Source: Pullilachnospira_A gallistercoris (GTDB taxonomy: Bacteria > Bacillota > Clostridia > Lachnospirales > Lachnospiraceae). From it: 38,156 nt of DNA. Where the stretch lies: the NCBI GenBank assembly GCA_018712125.1, contig DVHM01000103.1:1-38156 (forward strand), read 5' to 3'. Positions 30,811 through 38,156 of this stretch are shown piece by piece (position 1 is the stretch's first letter; each line of letters starts with the position of its first letter). The notes beneath the pieces were generated by a model. The model was given only the letters and a program-made list of their open reading frames with translations. It was not told the origin of the DNA and made no database searches. A program made the translations under genes and the position numbers.

Positions 30811-33417
30811 CTAAACCGTCTCTTCCGCCATACCTTCTACCGTATATTCCCATACTCCGGCCGGCTTCCTCTCTACTCTTCCATCCGGGAGTACGATCTC
30901 GGCCTCCAGATTCGGCGGCACTGTCACGGAAAGTTTCAGGGTTTTCTCCTCATAGCGCCAGGCGCTTTGAATTTCCCCATAGGGCGACTTCCATCGGGCG
31001 CTGGCGTGCTCCAGAAGCGGATGGGGAATGGGTTTAATGGTCAGTTTTCCGGCCTCCAGACGGATACCGCAGACGCCGCTGATCAGCCAGCCCGCGATCG
31101 CCCCGTAAGCGTAATGGTTGAGGGAATCGTGCACCGTTCCATCCAAACGCACGCCGTCCCACCGCTCCCAGATGGTGGTGGCTCCTCTCCTTACCTCGTA
31201 GAGCCATCCCGGACACTCCCTCTGGAGCAGCAGGCGGTAAGCCGTCTCCACATATCCGTACTCCGCCAGCACGTCACACAGATAGGGAGTGGATAAAAAT
31301 CCGGTGTTCAGATGATAATGGTTCTCTTCCACCAGATCATTCAGGGTCTTCGCAGCCTCCTTACGATCCGCCTCCTCCAGAAGGCCAAAGGCAAGGGCCC
31401 GCACATAGGCGCACTGCCGGTTGGAGCGAAGCTTTCCATTCCGCACTGCAACTGCCTGAAACGCCTTCCTCGCCTGCGCGCAAATCCGCTCGCACTGCTC
31501 AGCGTCCGAAGTTTCGCCCAGAATCTTCGCGATTTTTGCGAGAAGACCGGCACTGTAACAGAAATAGGCCGTCGCCACATCCTCCATACCGCCCTTCAGC
31601 GCGTCTCTTACCCAGGCGGCCATATCCACGTCCGGCTCACACCACTCTCCCCAGTGGAAACCGGTGTCCACTGTATATCTGCGATAAGGATTTTTCCGAA
31701 ACAGGCTGTGGAAGCTGTTCCTCTCGGCACGCTTCGCGACAAAACGCAGCCACTTTTTCATCATGCCGTAATTCTCTCTCAGAATCCCCTCATCCCCGCA
31801 GGCCTGATACAGTGCCCAAGGCACAAGGATACAGGCGTCCCCCCAACCCGCCGAACCGTTCAGAAATTCCGCCACCGGGTTGTCGCGATCATTGGGCGGA
31901 GCAATATTCGCCATTTTCCCGTCAGCGCGCTGGGCCAGTCGACAGGCTCCCAGCCATTTCCGAAACACCGGATAACAGTCCGCCAGAAGAACCGCGGTGG
32001 GAGCGAACACCCCGGCATCCCCGGTCCATCCGGCCCTTTCCCTGGTGGGGCAGTCCGTGGGAATGTCACAGAAATTGGATTTCATGCTCCAGCTGCTGTT
32101 GGAAAAAAGACGGTTGACCTCCTCATCAGAGCAATGAAAACTTCCGGTCTGCTCCATCCGGGAATATACCGCAATGGAAGTAAATTTCGCCTCCGACAGA
32201 TCAGCCTCCGTTTCCACCTTCACATAGCGAAACCCGAAAATGCAGAAGGACGGTTTGTAGACGTTTTCCCCCTCCTTACAGATATACTCGATCTTCTGAG
32301 GGATACCGCCCTCCCGGTTCCGCTTACCCGGGTCAAAATTGCGGTTGGTAAAATTGCCGTTCTCATCCAGAGTCTCCCCATGCCACAGCACGATTTTCTC
32401 CCCCGCGTGGGCCCGCAGGGAAAATTCCACATAACCGGCCAGATTCTGACCGAAATCGATGACCGTCTCCCCCGCAGGCGTCCGCAGAAATTTCCCGGGA
32501 AAACGCTCCTGCTCCAGAATCGGCACGCTGTCGGAGCCGACCAGCACACGAAAATCCTCATCTGTCTCCCAAACCTTATGCCAGTCCGTAATGTCCTCCA
32601 GACGGGCGTCACAGCGCTCCCCCTGCTCCATGTCATTTTCCCGGATCGGACCGCTCTGACTGGCTTCCCAGGTGCCGTCGCTGACAAGAACAGCACTGCC
32701 TTCCACATGCAGCTGGCAGAGCAGTGCCAGACGAGTGCCAAAGAGATTCCGGACACCGTCAATCCCGTTGCAGCCACGATACCATCCGTCCCCCAATATG
32801 ATCCGGATCTCATTTTCGCCCGGACGCAGCAGATCCGACACGTCATACGTCTGACAGGTCAGACGCTTCCGATAATCATCTGTTCCCGGCGCCAACACAA
32901 AATCTCCCACACGCCCTCCGTTGATATAAGCCACATACAACCCGTGACAGGTAATATACAGCCTGGCGTTTTCTGTCTCCTTTACCGTGAAAATTTTGCG
33001 CAGATAGCTAGCGGGATAACGTTGGGACGGCCCTTTCTCTCTCTCGGAGCGCTCCTTTTGCCCGCCGACCTCTTCCGGCTCCGGCTCAATCCACACTGCC
33101 TCCCAGTCTTCCTCTGACAGCAGTCCCATCTCAAAAAAGGCATCCCGGCTCCAGTCTGACACCTCCCCTTTCTCACCCCAGAGCCTTACCTTCCAGACGA
33201 TGCGCTGTCCTGACACAGCTTCTCCACTGTAACGCACCTGCACCTTCCCGCTTTCCTGCCTCCCGCTGCTCCAGATCTGCCTGCCGTCGGAAAAAGCTGC
33301 TGCCTCATAGGCGGTCTGGACAATGCCGCCCTCGCAGTTCCAGGACAGAAGGGGCCTGCGGTTCTGCAGGCCCAGGGGATTTTCCATCTGATCTGTTCTC
33401 AGTCTGATTGCGATCAT
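30811..33417 (-). CDS. Alpha-L-rhamnosidase, GH78 (second copy)
   Basis: An 868-residue GH78 enzyme with the same layout as the one at 2754-5300, but only moderately alike. The N-terminal beta domain has SWNCEGGIVQTAYEAAA and the jelly roll LYITCHGLYVAYINGGRVGD. IDFGQNLAGYVEFSLRAHAG follows, then the (alpha/alpha)6 domain with IPTDCPTRERAGWTGDAGVF (acidic cluster about residues 455-466). A beta domain closes the protein. GGAGG five bases before the ATG fixes the start. It follows the esterase gene by nine bases, so the two are one operon with the GPH symporter and GH43. It has no signal peptide. Likely substrates are rhamnosylated plant glycosides or pectic side-chain fragments (inference). 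Confidence 0.95.
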   Translation of the reverse strand: MIAIRLRTDQMENPLGLQNRRPLLSWNCEGGIVQTAYEAAAFSDGRQIWSSGRQESGKVQVRYSGEAVSGQRIVWKVRLWGEKGEVSDWSRDAFFEMGLLSEEDWEAVWIEPEPEEVGGQKERSEREKGPSQRYPASYLRKIFTVKETENARLYITCHGLYVAYINGGRVGDFVLAPGTDDYRKRLTCQTYDVSDLLRPGENEIRIILGDGWYRGCNGIDGVRNLFGTRLALLCQLHVEGSAVLVSDGTWEASQSGPIRENDMEQGERCDARLEDITDWHKVWETDEDFRVLVGSDSVPILEQERFPGKFLRTPAGETVIDFGQNLAGYVEFSLRAHAGEKIVLWHGETLDENGNFTNRNFDPGKRNREGGIPQKIEYICKEGENVYKPSFCIFGFRYVKVETEADLSEAKFTSIAVYSRMEQTGSFHCSDEEVNRLFSNSSWSMKSNFCDIPTDCPTRERAGWTGDAGVFAPTAVLLADCYPVFRKWLGACRLAQRADGKMANIAPPNDRDNPVAEFLNGSAGWGDACILVPWALYQACGDEGILRENYGMMKKWLRFVAKRAERNSFHSLFRKNPYRRYTVDTGFHWGEWCEPDVDMAAWVRDALKGGMEDVATAYFCYSAGLLAKIAKILGETSDAEQCERICAQARKAFQAVAVRNGKLRSNRQCAYVRALAFGLLEEADRKEAAKTLNDLVEENHYHLNTGFLSTPYLCDVLAEYGYVETAYRLLLQRECPGWLYEVRRGATTIWERWDGVRLDGTVHDSLNHYAYGAIAGWLISGVCGIRLEAGKLTIKPIPHPLLEHASARWKSPYGEIQSAWRYEEKTLKLSVTVPPNLEAEIVLPDGRVERKPAGVWEYTVEGMAEETV

Positions 33418-33426
33418 GCCTACCTC

Positions 33427-34911
33427 CTAATTTCCGTAAGGCCGGATCGTTCCGTAAGCCTCCTCAACCTCCGCAAAAGGATGCTGCCTTACCTGGGACT
33501 TCACATCGATAAAATATGTGTTCTTCTCCTTACCGTAAGCCGGCCAGGCGGGATAGCCCTCCACACTGGGATTTCCGGTGCGGAAAAAGCTGCCCCACTG
33601 AGCCTGAAGCTGTCTGCTGAAGGCTTTGTTCTTCCGCCCGGCAAACCATCCCAGGAAACTCCGAAACTCTCCTGAGAGCATAGATGTATTGATGCAGTGT
33701 ACTGCTCCCATTCCCAGCAGCCGCAGTACCGGTGTGGAGTAGGTAACGCAATAGACATAGACATTTGTGTGCTGCGCCAGATATTCCGCCAACCGAAGAA
33801 TTCCGGCGTGGAAAAACATCTCCTTTCCGATTTCCTGAAACGCCTTGATATCCGGATAGTCCGGGTACAGGGCAAGGATCTGCTCCTTTTTTGCCTCAGG
33901 ATGATCTTTGAAAAAGTGTTCCAATTCCTGTTCCCGGATCGGAAAAAGATTCGGAAGTTTCGGATTTGCAAAAAGAGTGGCCTCATCGGCGGTGCTGCCA
34001 ATCAACACATCGACTTCGTCCGCCGCTCCGTGCATTACCGCGTCGAATGGCAGCTCCGGGATCAGATCCCCATCCACTACCGGTCCTGTCGGAATCGTGT
34101 AAGGCCGGTAGGCATAGTATTTGTACTCCGCGGCGTTCGTGGCCTCCGCCAGCCGGTCCGCAGGGATATCCAGAATCTTCTGCACCTCATCCTCTCCCAG
34201 ACCGAGCTCCTCCAGAACCTTCAGCGCGCCAAGACGTCCACCCTCCCTTGTCAGTGGCAGCCAAGGAGCAGGACTCTCCATGACAGCCTGACGGATCTTC
34301 CCCTTCAGGTATGGGGTTGTGATCAGCGTCAGCACCGACGTACCACCGGCAGACCCTCCCATCAGGGTAATCTCCTTCGGGTTTCCTCCGAATGCCTCGA
34401 TATTTTCCATAACCCAATTTACCGCTGCCACCTGATCCCAGGTGCCGCAGTTGGCGTCAAATCGTCCCTTCGCCCCGGACAGCCCGGAAAAGTCCACGCA
34501 GCCAAGGGCTCCCAGACGATACTGAATCGTCACATTTACCACATCCTGCTCTGCGCAGATCTGATGAGGGAAGAATCCCGGATCACAGGCGGAGCCGGTC
34601 AGGTAGGCTCCCCCGTGAATCCAGACCGCCACCGGGCGCTTTTTCCCGTCACAGGCAGGCGTAAACACATTCAACGTCAGGCAGTCCTCGCTCATGGAAA
34701 CGCTCCTGTCCGCCGGCGTCGGTTTCCCGGGCTGCGGACAGATGAAACCAAACCGGGTACATTCCAACACATCGCTCCAGGGGTCCGGCGGAACCGGCCT
34801 GCGAAACCGCAGGGGCCCTATCGGGGGCTTCGCGTAGGGAATGCCGAGGAACACCTCACAGTCCCGCTCTCTCTTTCCTCTGATCTTTCCGTACTCTGTC
34901 TCAACTACCAT
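33427..34911 (-). CDS. Type-B carboxylesterase
   Basis: A 494-residue esterase of the COesterase (alpha/beta hydrolase) family. The nucleophile Ser187 sits in LMGGSAGGTS, the acid is probably Glu310 in GSTADEATLF, and the base is His405 in GAVHCINTSM. The N-terminal signature FLGIPYAKPPIGPLRFRRP and the oxyanion region VWIHGGAYLTG are clear, as is EDCLTLNVFTP. The ATG at 34911 has AAAGGAG eight bases upstream; the in-frame TTG seven codons earlier is not preferred. There is no signal peptide. It lies between the GPH symporter and the GH78 genes, so it probably removes acetyl, feruloyl or similar acyl groups from the imported glycoside (inference). Confidence 0.94.
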   Translation of the reverse strand: MVVETEYGKIRGKRERDCEVFLGIPYAKPPIGPLRFRRPVPPDPWSDVLECTRFGFICPQPGKPTPADRSVSMSEDCLTLNVFTPACDGKKRPVAVWIHGGAYLTGSACDPGFFPHQICAEQDVVNVTIQYRLGALGCVDFSGLSGAKGRFDANCGTWDQVAAVNWVMENIEAFGGNPKEITLMGGSAGGTSVLTLITTPYLKGKIRQAVMESPAPWLPLTREGGRLGALKVLEELGLGEDEVQKILDIPADRLAEATNAAEYKYYAYRPYTIPTGPVVDGDLIPELPFDAVMHGAADEVDVLIGSTADEATLFANPKLPNLFPIREQELEHFFKDHPEAKKEQILALYPDYPDIKAFQEIGKEMFFHAGILRLAEYLAQHTNVYVYCVTYSTPVLRLLGMGAVHCINTSMLSGEFRSFLGWFAGRKNKAFSRQLQAQWGSFFRTGNPSVEGYPAWPAYGKEKNTYFIDVKSQVRQHPFAEVEEAYGTIRPYGN

Positions 34912-34938
34912 GTCTTTTTCTCCTTTTTCCAACGCCGT

Positions 34939-36456
34939 TTACCTTTCCTCGCCTTCCGAAGTAAGAATGCGCTTCGCATTCAGCTCTTCTGTCATCTTCT
35001 CGCGCAGCTCCGGCGTGATGGGATAGAAGAACTTGTAGATAAACCAGGCAATGACAGAGACAGCCATGGGAAGCAGCGTGATGACCAGGGTAATATTGCG
35101 CACCATATCCGGAAGTTTTGAGAGATCACCCGCGTATGCGCCGGTCTCCGCATTCACGCTGTAGCCCACGGCAACCAGCAGAATGCCGGGAATAACCACA
35201 GCGATGGCTGTCTGTGCTTTCTGGGTCAGATTGCTCATGGCCGTGACCATGGCAGACATATTTTTCCCTGTCTTATACTCCGCATAATCGGCGCATTCAG
35301 TCCACATCAGCATAGCCGGAATCACGGCGATACTGGCGGGAATGCCGGCCAGGAACATCAGAATGATAAATACCATCGGACTCATCTGCAAAATGCCCAG
35401 CAGATAGGAGACGAAAATTACCCCATACCCAATGCCTGACAAGAGCACCATGATGCGCATTGCGCGATCCACTGTCTTCAATTTGCGGATCACAAAACTT
35501 GCCACCAACGGCGTCAGGAAATTAGGAATCAGAGACAATGCCGCGTAAATTCCGTAGATGGAGGCGTACTTCACATTGTCTACAGCCCCTGTTGCCATAT
35601 CCGCACAGTAAAACCATTTCAGGAAATAGACCATAACTGCGCTGGAAATCGCGTAAGCAAAATTGGAAAAAATGTAGGCTACACAGTGAATCCACATGGG
35701 ACGATTGCTCTTGAGCATCTGCAGTACGTCCCGGATACGGAGTTTTTCCTCCTTTATTTCTCCTTTGTCTACACTTATATTCGGGCGGTAGGGCTCCTTT
35801 ACACAGGCGGTTCCCGCAAGGGAGAGCAGACAAGACGCCGCCGTAATAACTATGCAGGTATAGGTAAAGGAGAGCCCCATATTGCCCACGCTTCCGTTGA
35901 CAGCTGTGGCAATGGGGATGAAAAAGCTTGCCGGAACAACCGCCAGAATAACGCCCATGCGGAGCAGCGACTGCAGTTTTGACCGCAGCCCCAGATCGTA
36001 GGTAACCTTCTGCACCAGAGGCGCGGTTCCGTTGAAAGCGCTTCCCATCTCAAAGAGCAGATATCCCACAGCCACCCAGATGGTAAGCAGGACCACATTT
36101 CCCTTTACACTCTGAGGGATACTGAACATGACCACGATACCCACGCCGATCATCAGAATGCTCCAGAGGGTAAACTTTCGGTATTTTCCGAACTTCGTCT
36201 CCTTCGCACTGTCCATGATCCATGCCTGCAGCGGATCGTCCACCGCGTCCACAATCCTCGTTACCAGCATGACGATTGTTCCGAAGGAAGCAGCGAATCC
36301 CACCTTTCCAATGGCGGAATCGATATCGGAATAGTCCGTCAGATACTGCATGAACAGGGAAAACACCATGGTGGCAAAGCCATGGACCCAGGAAATTGTA
36401 AAAAATCCGAATTTTGTCTTAAAATCATTTGGATACGCTTTGTTTTTCTGTTTCAT
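34939..36456 (-). CDS. GPH-family sugar:cation symporter
   Basis: A 505-residue transporter of the glycoside-pentoside-hexuronide (MelB-like) family with about 12 membrane segments. It starts TKFGFFTISWVHGFATMVFS and has the family's cytoplasmic loop with a DAVDDPLQAWIMDSAKETKF-type motif near the end of TM2. The region TECADYAEYKTGKNMSAMV, before the last membrane segments, is also typical. It should import a glycoside with Na+ or H+. GGGAGG sits just before the ATG. The start overlaps the GH43 stop by four bases (ATGA) and the esterase follows 27 bases after its stop, so these genes are one operon. The substrate is inferred from the enzymes: a rhamnose- or arabinose-containing oligosaccharide or plant glycoside. 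Confidence 0.94.
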   Translation of the reverse strand: MKQKNKAYPNDFKTKFGFFTISWVHGFATMVFSLFMQYLTDYSDIDSAIGKVGFAASFGTIVMLVTRIVDAVDDPLQAWIMDSAKETKFGKYRKFTLWSILMIGVGIVVMFSIPQSVKGNVVLLTIWVAVGYLLFEMGSAFNGTAPLVQKVTYDLGLRSKLQSLLRMGVILAVVPASFFIPIATAVNGSVGNMGLSFTYTCIVITAASCLLSLAGTACVKEPYRPNISVDKGEIKEEKLRIRDVLQMLKSNRPMWIHCVAYIFSNFAYAISSAVMVYFLKWFYCADMATGAVDNVKYASIYGIYAALSLIPNFLTPLVASFVIRKLKTVDRAMRIMVLLSGIGYGVIFVSYLLGILQMSPMVFIILMFLAGIPASIAVIPAMLMWTECADYAEYKTGKNMSAMVTAMSNLTQKAQTAIAVVIPGILLVAVGYSVNAETGAYAGDLSKLPDMVRNITLVITLLPMAVSVIAWFIYKFFYPITPELREKMTEELNAKRILTSEGEER

Positions 36457-38156
36457 CTCTTCTCCTCCCTCGTCTCAGTCGTAACCTCTCCCTCGGTTAT
36501 TCCGTTTTCATTAAACGCGTCCACCGCAAAATAATAGGTGCCGCCGGCGTTCAGGCAGTTCATCTCCAACCGGGTGCCCCCGTAAACCATCCAGCTGTGG
36601 TAGAGCCGGTCGGGCGCGCTGCCAAACCGCACATTGTATCCGTCGGCATCGCCAAAGGCCTCCCAGGAAAGCTGTGCCGACACCGGACCGGTTCGTTTTG
36701 CCTGTACACTTACTCTTTTCGGTGCGTTCCCATTTCCCTTTCCAAAAACGCGGATGCCGCTCATGCAGGGTCTCGCCCCGTAGGGCATGGTCATCTCTCC
36801 GATGCGGATATAGCGGAAACGCTTCGCCTCCGGCAGCACCACCAGATCATGGGGCAGATCCTCCGCTGTCTCTCTTCTGTCCTCGATGATCTCCCAGCAC
36901 TCCCCGTCCGCGGATCCCTCCAGCAGCCACCGAAGCGGCCCGGCAGATGTATTCAGATGACGGGATGGCAGCGACCCGTGATACTCATCTCTTCTGCGGT
37001 TCACGCGGATCTTCGGGTCCTCATAAAAATTCAGCTGAATCGCGGACACCTCCATGGGCTCGCCCAGATCCACCCGGGCCCACTCCCCCTTTCCGGTAGC
37101 TTTCGCGGTCCAGAAGGTACGGATATCCTCATCGGTCAATGTCTGTCCGCTGCCCTCCGTCTCCTCACTGCTGACTGTGACATTTTTCCCGTAGGACAAC
37201 AACATCCAGCCCGCAAAGGCATCCTTCCATGGATCCCATTTCCCCTCAGGAACACGCATGGGATAATCGCCGAAATTCGTGTTGCAGTAAAGGTTTCCCT
37301 CCTCGTCAAACCCTGCGGGAAACAGCCCCAGCCTCCGCTCGAAACTGTACTTTAAGGAAATCCGCACAGTGGCCACATGCCACCAGTTGCCGTAGGCATC
37401 CATAAAGGTGCTGCCATGCCCCGCCGCTGTCACAAAACCGCCCTGCTTGCTGCAGAAGGGATTGCTCTCCTGGTAAGCAAAGGGCCCAAGCGGCGCGTCC
37501 GACACATAGACACCGTCTCCGTATCCTGCCAGTTCCGTTCCGGGAGCCGCATACTGGAGATAATATCTGCCCTGCCGCTTCGTCATATAGGCGCCTTCGA
37601 TGTAGGGCTCCTTTCCGATCAGCGCCCGCAGGATCCGCTCTGTTTTTGTGGGGATGTCATCCGGTACGTTGTTTACGCCGGTCCGCTCCCAGCCATGGAT
37701 ATCCGGTCTTCCCTCAATTAAAGCCCGTCTCTCCCCTATCGGTTCCATCGTTCTCGGATCCAGCTCGATACCGTAAATCGGCGTCTTGTTGGAACATCCC
37801 CAGTAAAAATAGACTCTGCCGTCCTCATCCTGAAACATGTTGGGATCCCAGAAGGCAAAGGGTCTGCTGATCTCCTTCCACTCCCCCTTCTCGGGATCCT
37901 CCACCCTGTAGATGACCCCTTTTTTGTGGGATGAGGCGGTAAAATAGAGACTGCCGTTTACCTCCTGGATATCCGGCGCGTAGTCGTAGACCGGTATATC
38001 CGTTCGCTCTACATAGTCCCATTTTACAAGATCCTTCGATTTCCAGAAGCCGTTGCTCATGGACGGAAACAGCAGATATTCCCCCTTCCACATAATCAAT
38101 GTGGGATCCGCCGCTTCCCTCGCCACCTTGTTGTCCCCTTTTCCTTTTACCTCAGA
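36453..38156 (-). CDS. GH43-type glycosidase with discoidin and Fn3 domains (partial)
   Basis: The frame is open to the right edge, so the N-terminus is missing; a GTG at 38126 is probably internal. Counting from it, the five-bladed propeller shows Asp7 in ADPTLIMWKGEY (base), Asp94 in FWDPNMFQDEDGRVYF (pKa modulator) and Glu177 in YIEGAYM (acid), the GH43 triad. The propeller ends near residue 300. An F5/8-type discoidin domain follows (about 300-460, WARVDLGEPMEVSAIQLNFY) and an Fn3 domain (about 468-553, VSAQLSWEAFGDADGYNVRF). Such enzymes cleave arabinose, xylose or galactose links. No signal peptide can be judged. Its stop overlaps the start of the GPH symporter by four bases, so it is the upstream gene of this operon. 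Confidence 0.9.
   Translation of the reverse strand, partial: SEVKGKGDNKVAREAADPTLIMWKGEYLLFPSMSNGFWKSKDLVKWDYVERTDIPVYDYAPDIQEVNGSLYFTASSHKKGVIYRVEDPEKGEWKEISRPFAFWDPNMFQDEDGRVYFYWGCSNKTPIYGIELDPRTMEPIGERRALIEGRPDIHGWERTGVNNVPDDIPTKTERILRALIGKEPYIEGAYMTKRQGRYYLQYAAPGTELAGYGDGVYVSDAPLGPFAYQESNPFCSKQGGFVTAAGHGSTFMDAYGNWWHVATVRISLKYSFERRLGLFPAGFDEEGNLYCNTNFGDYPMRVPEGKWDPWKDAFAGWMLLSYGKNVTVSSEETEGSGQTLTDEDIRTFWTAKATGKGEWARVDLGEPMEVSAIQLNFYEDPKIRVNRRRDEYHGSLPSRHLNTSAGPLRWLLEGSADGECWEIIEDRRETAEDLPHDLVVLPEAKRFRYIRIGEMTMPYGARPCMSGIRVFGKGNGNAPKRVSVQAKRTGPVSAQLSWEAFGDADGYNVRFGSAPDRLYHSWMVYGGTRLEMNCLNAGGTYYFAVDAFNENGITEGEVTTETREEKR

Overview
The window looks like a chromosomal piece of a gut-type Lachnospiraceae / Clostridium cluster XIVa Firmicute. 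Evidence for this is the moderately high GC, strong AGGAGG-type ribosome sites, an EFR1-type flavodoxin/ferredoxin protein, a VanZ protein, a GPH sugar symporter, many cytoplasmic glycosidases, a sortase-type (A)PKTG surface protein and an Rpn-family nuclease with an EGRK repeat tail. The lineage is inferred from gene content only. Most genes lie on the minus strand. No rRNA, tRNA, CRISPR array or complete insertion sequence was seen.

Layout. (1) 1-5300: a double-domain sugar isomerase/epimerase cut by the left edge, a roughly 600-base stretch without a convincing gene, a 47-residue membrane peptide divergent from a small Xre regulator with a nested dyad between them, then an alpha-L-rhamnosidase (GH78). 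(2) 5455-8271: a GH106-like glycosidase divergent from that GH78. (3) 8363-13004: a GH2 glycosidase whose stop codon overlaps the start of a response regulator, which overlaps its histidine kinase; a PepSY lipoprotein with its own promoter follows. (4) 13162-21200: a nucleotide-synthesis run, all on the minus strand: pyrE, VanZ, a small membrane protein, an M29 aminopeptidase with a long N-terminal extension, an EFR1 protein, purE, purM, purN, purD. (5) 21470-26934: a signalling/surface region with a membrane kinase carrying an external Ig-like domain, its 372-residue helical partner, a divergent LuxR-type regulator with a degenerate receiver, and a cell-wall-anchored protein made of two repeated modules. 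(6) 27071-29241: small or uncertain ORFs, an Rpn nuclease and a methyltransferase. (7) 29320-38156: a second glycoside-use locus with GH1, GH78, a type-B carboxylesterase, a GPH symporter and GH43, cut by the right edge.

How the genes fit together. The right-hand locus reads as uptake of a small rhamnose-containing glycoside by the GPH symporter, removal of acyl groups by the esterase, and trimming by GH43, GH78 and GH1. None of these enzymes shows a signal peptide, so the work appears to be intracellular. The GH78/GH106 pair and the isomerase at the left look like a second, related system. The most unusual parts are the kinase / helical protein / pseudo-receiver module at 21.5-25.3 kb, the Xre regulator with a divergent membrane peptide at 2.2-2.7 kb, and the glycosidase-coupled two-component system at 8.4-13.0 kb.
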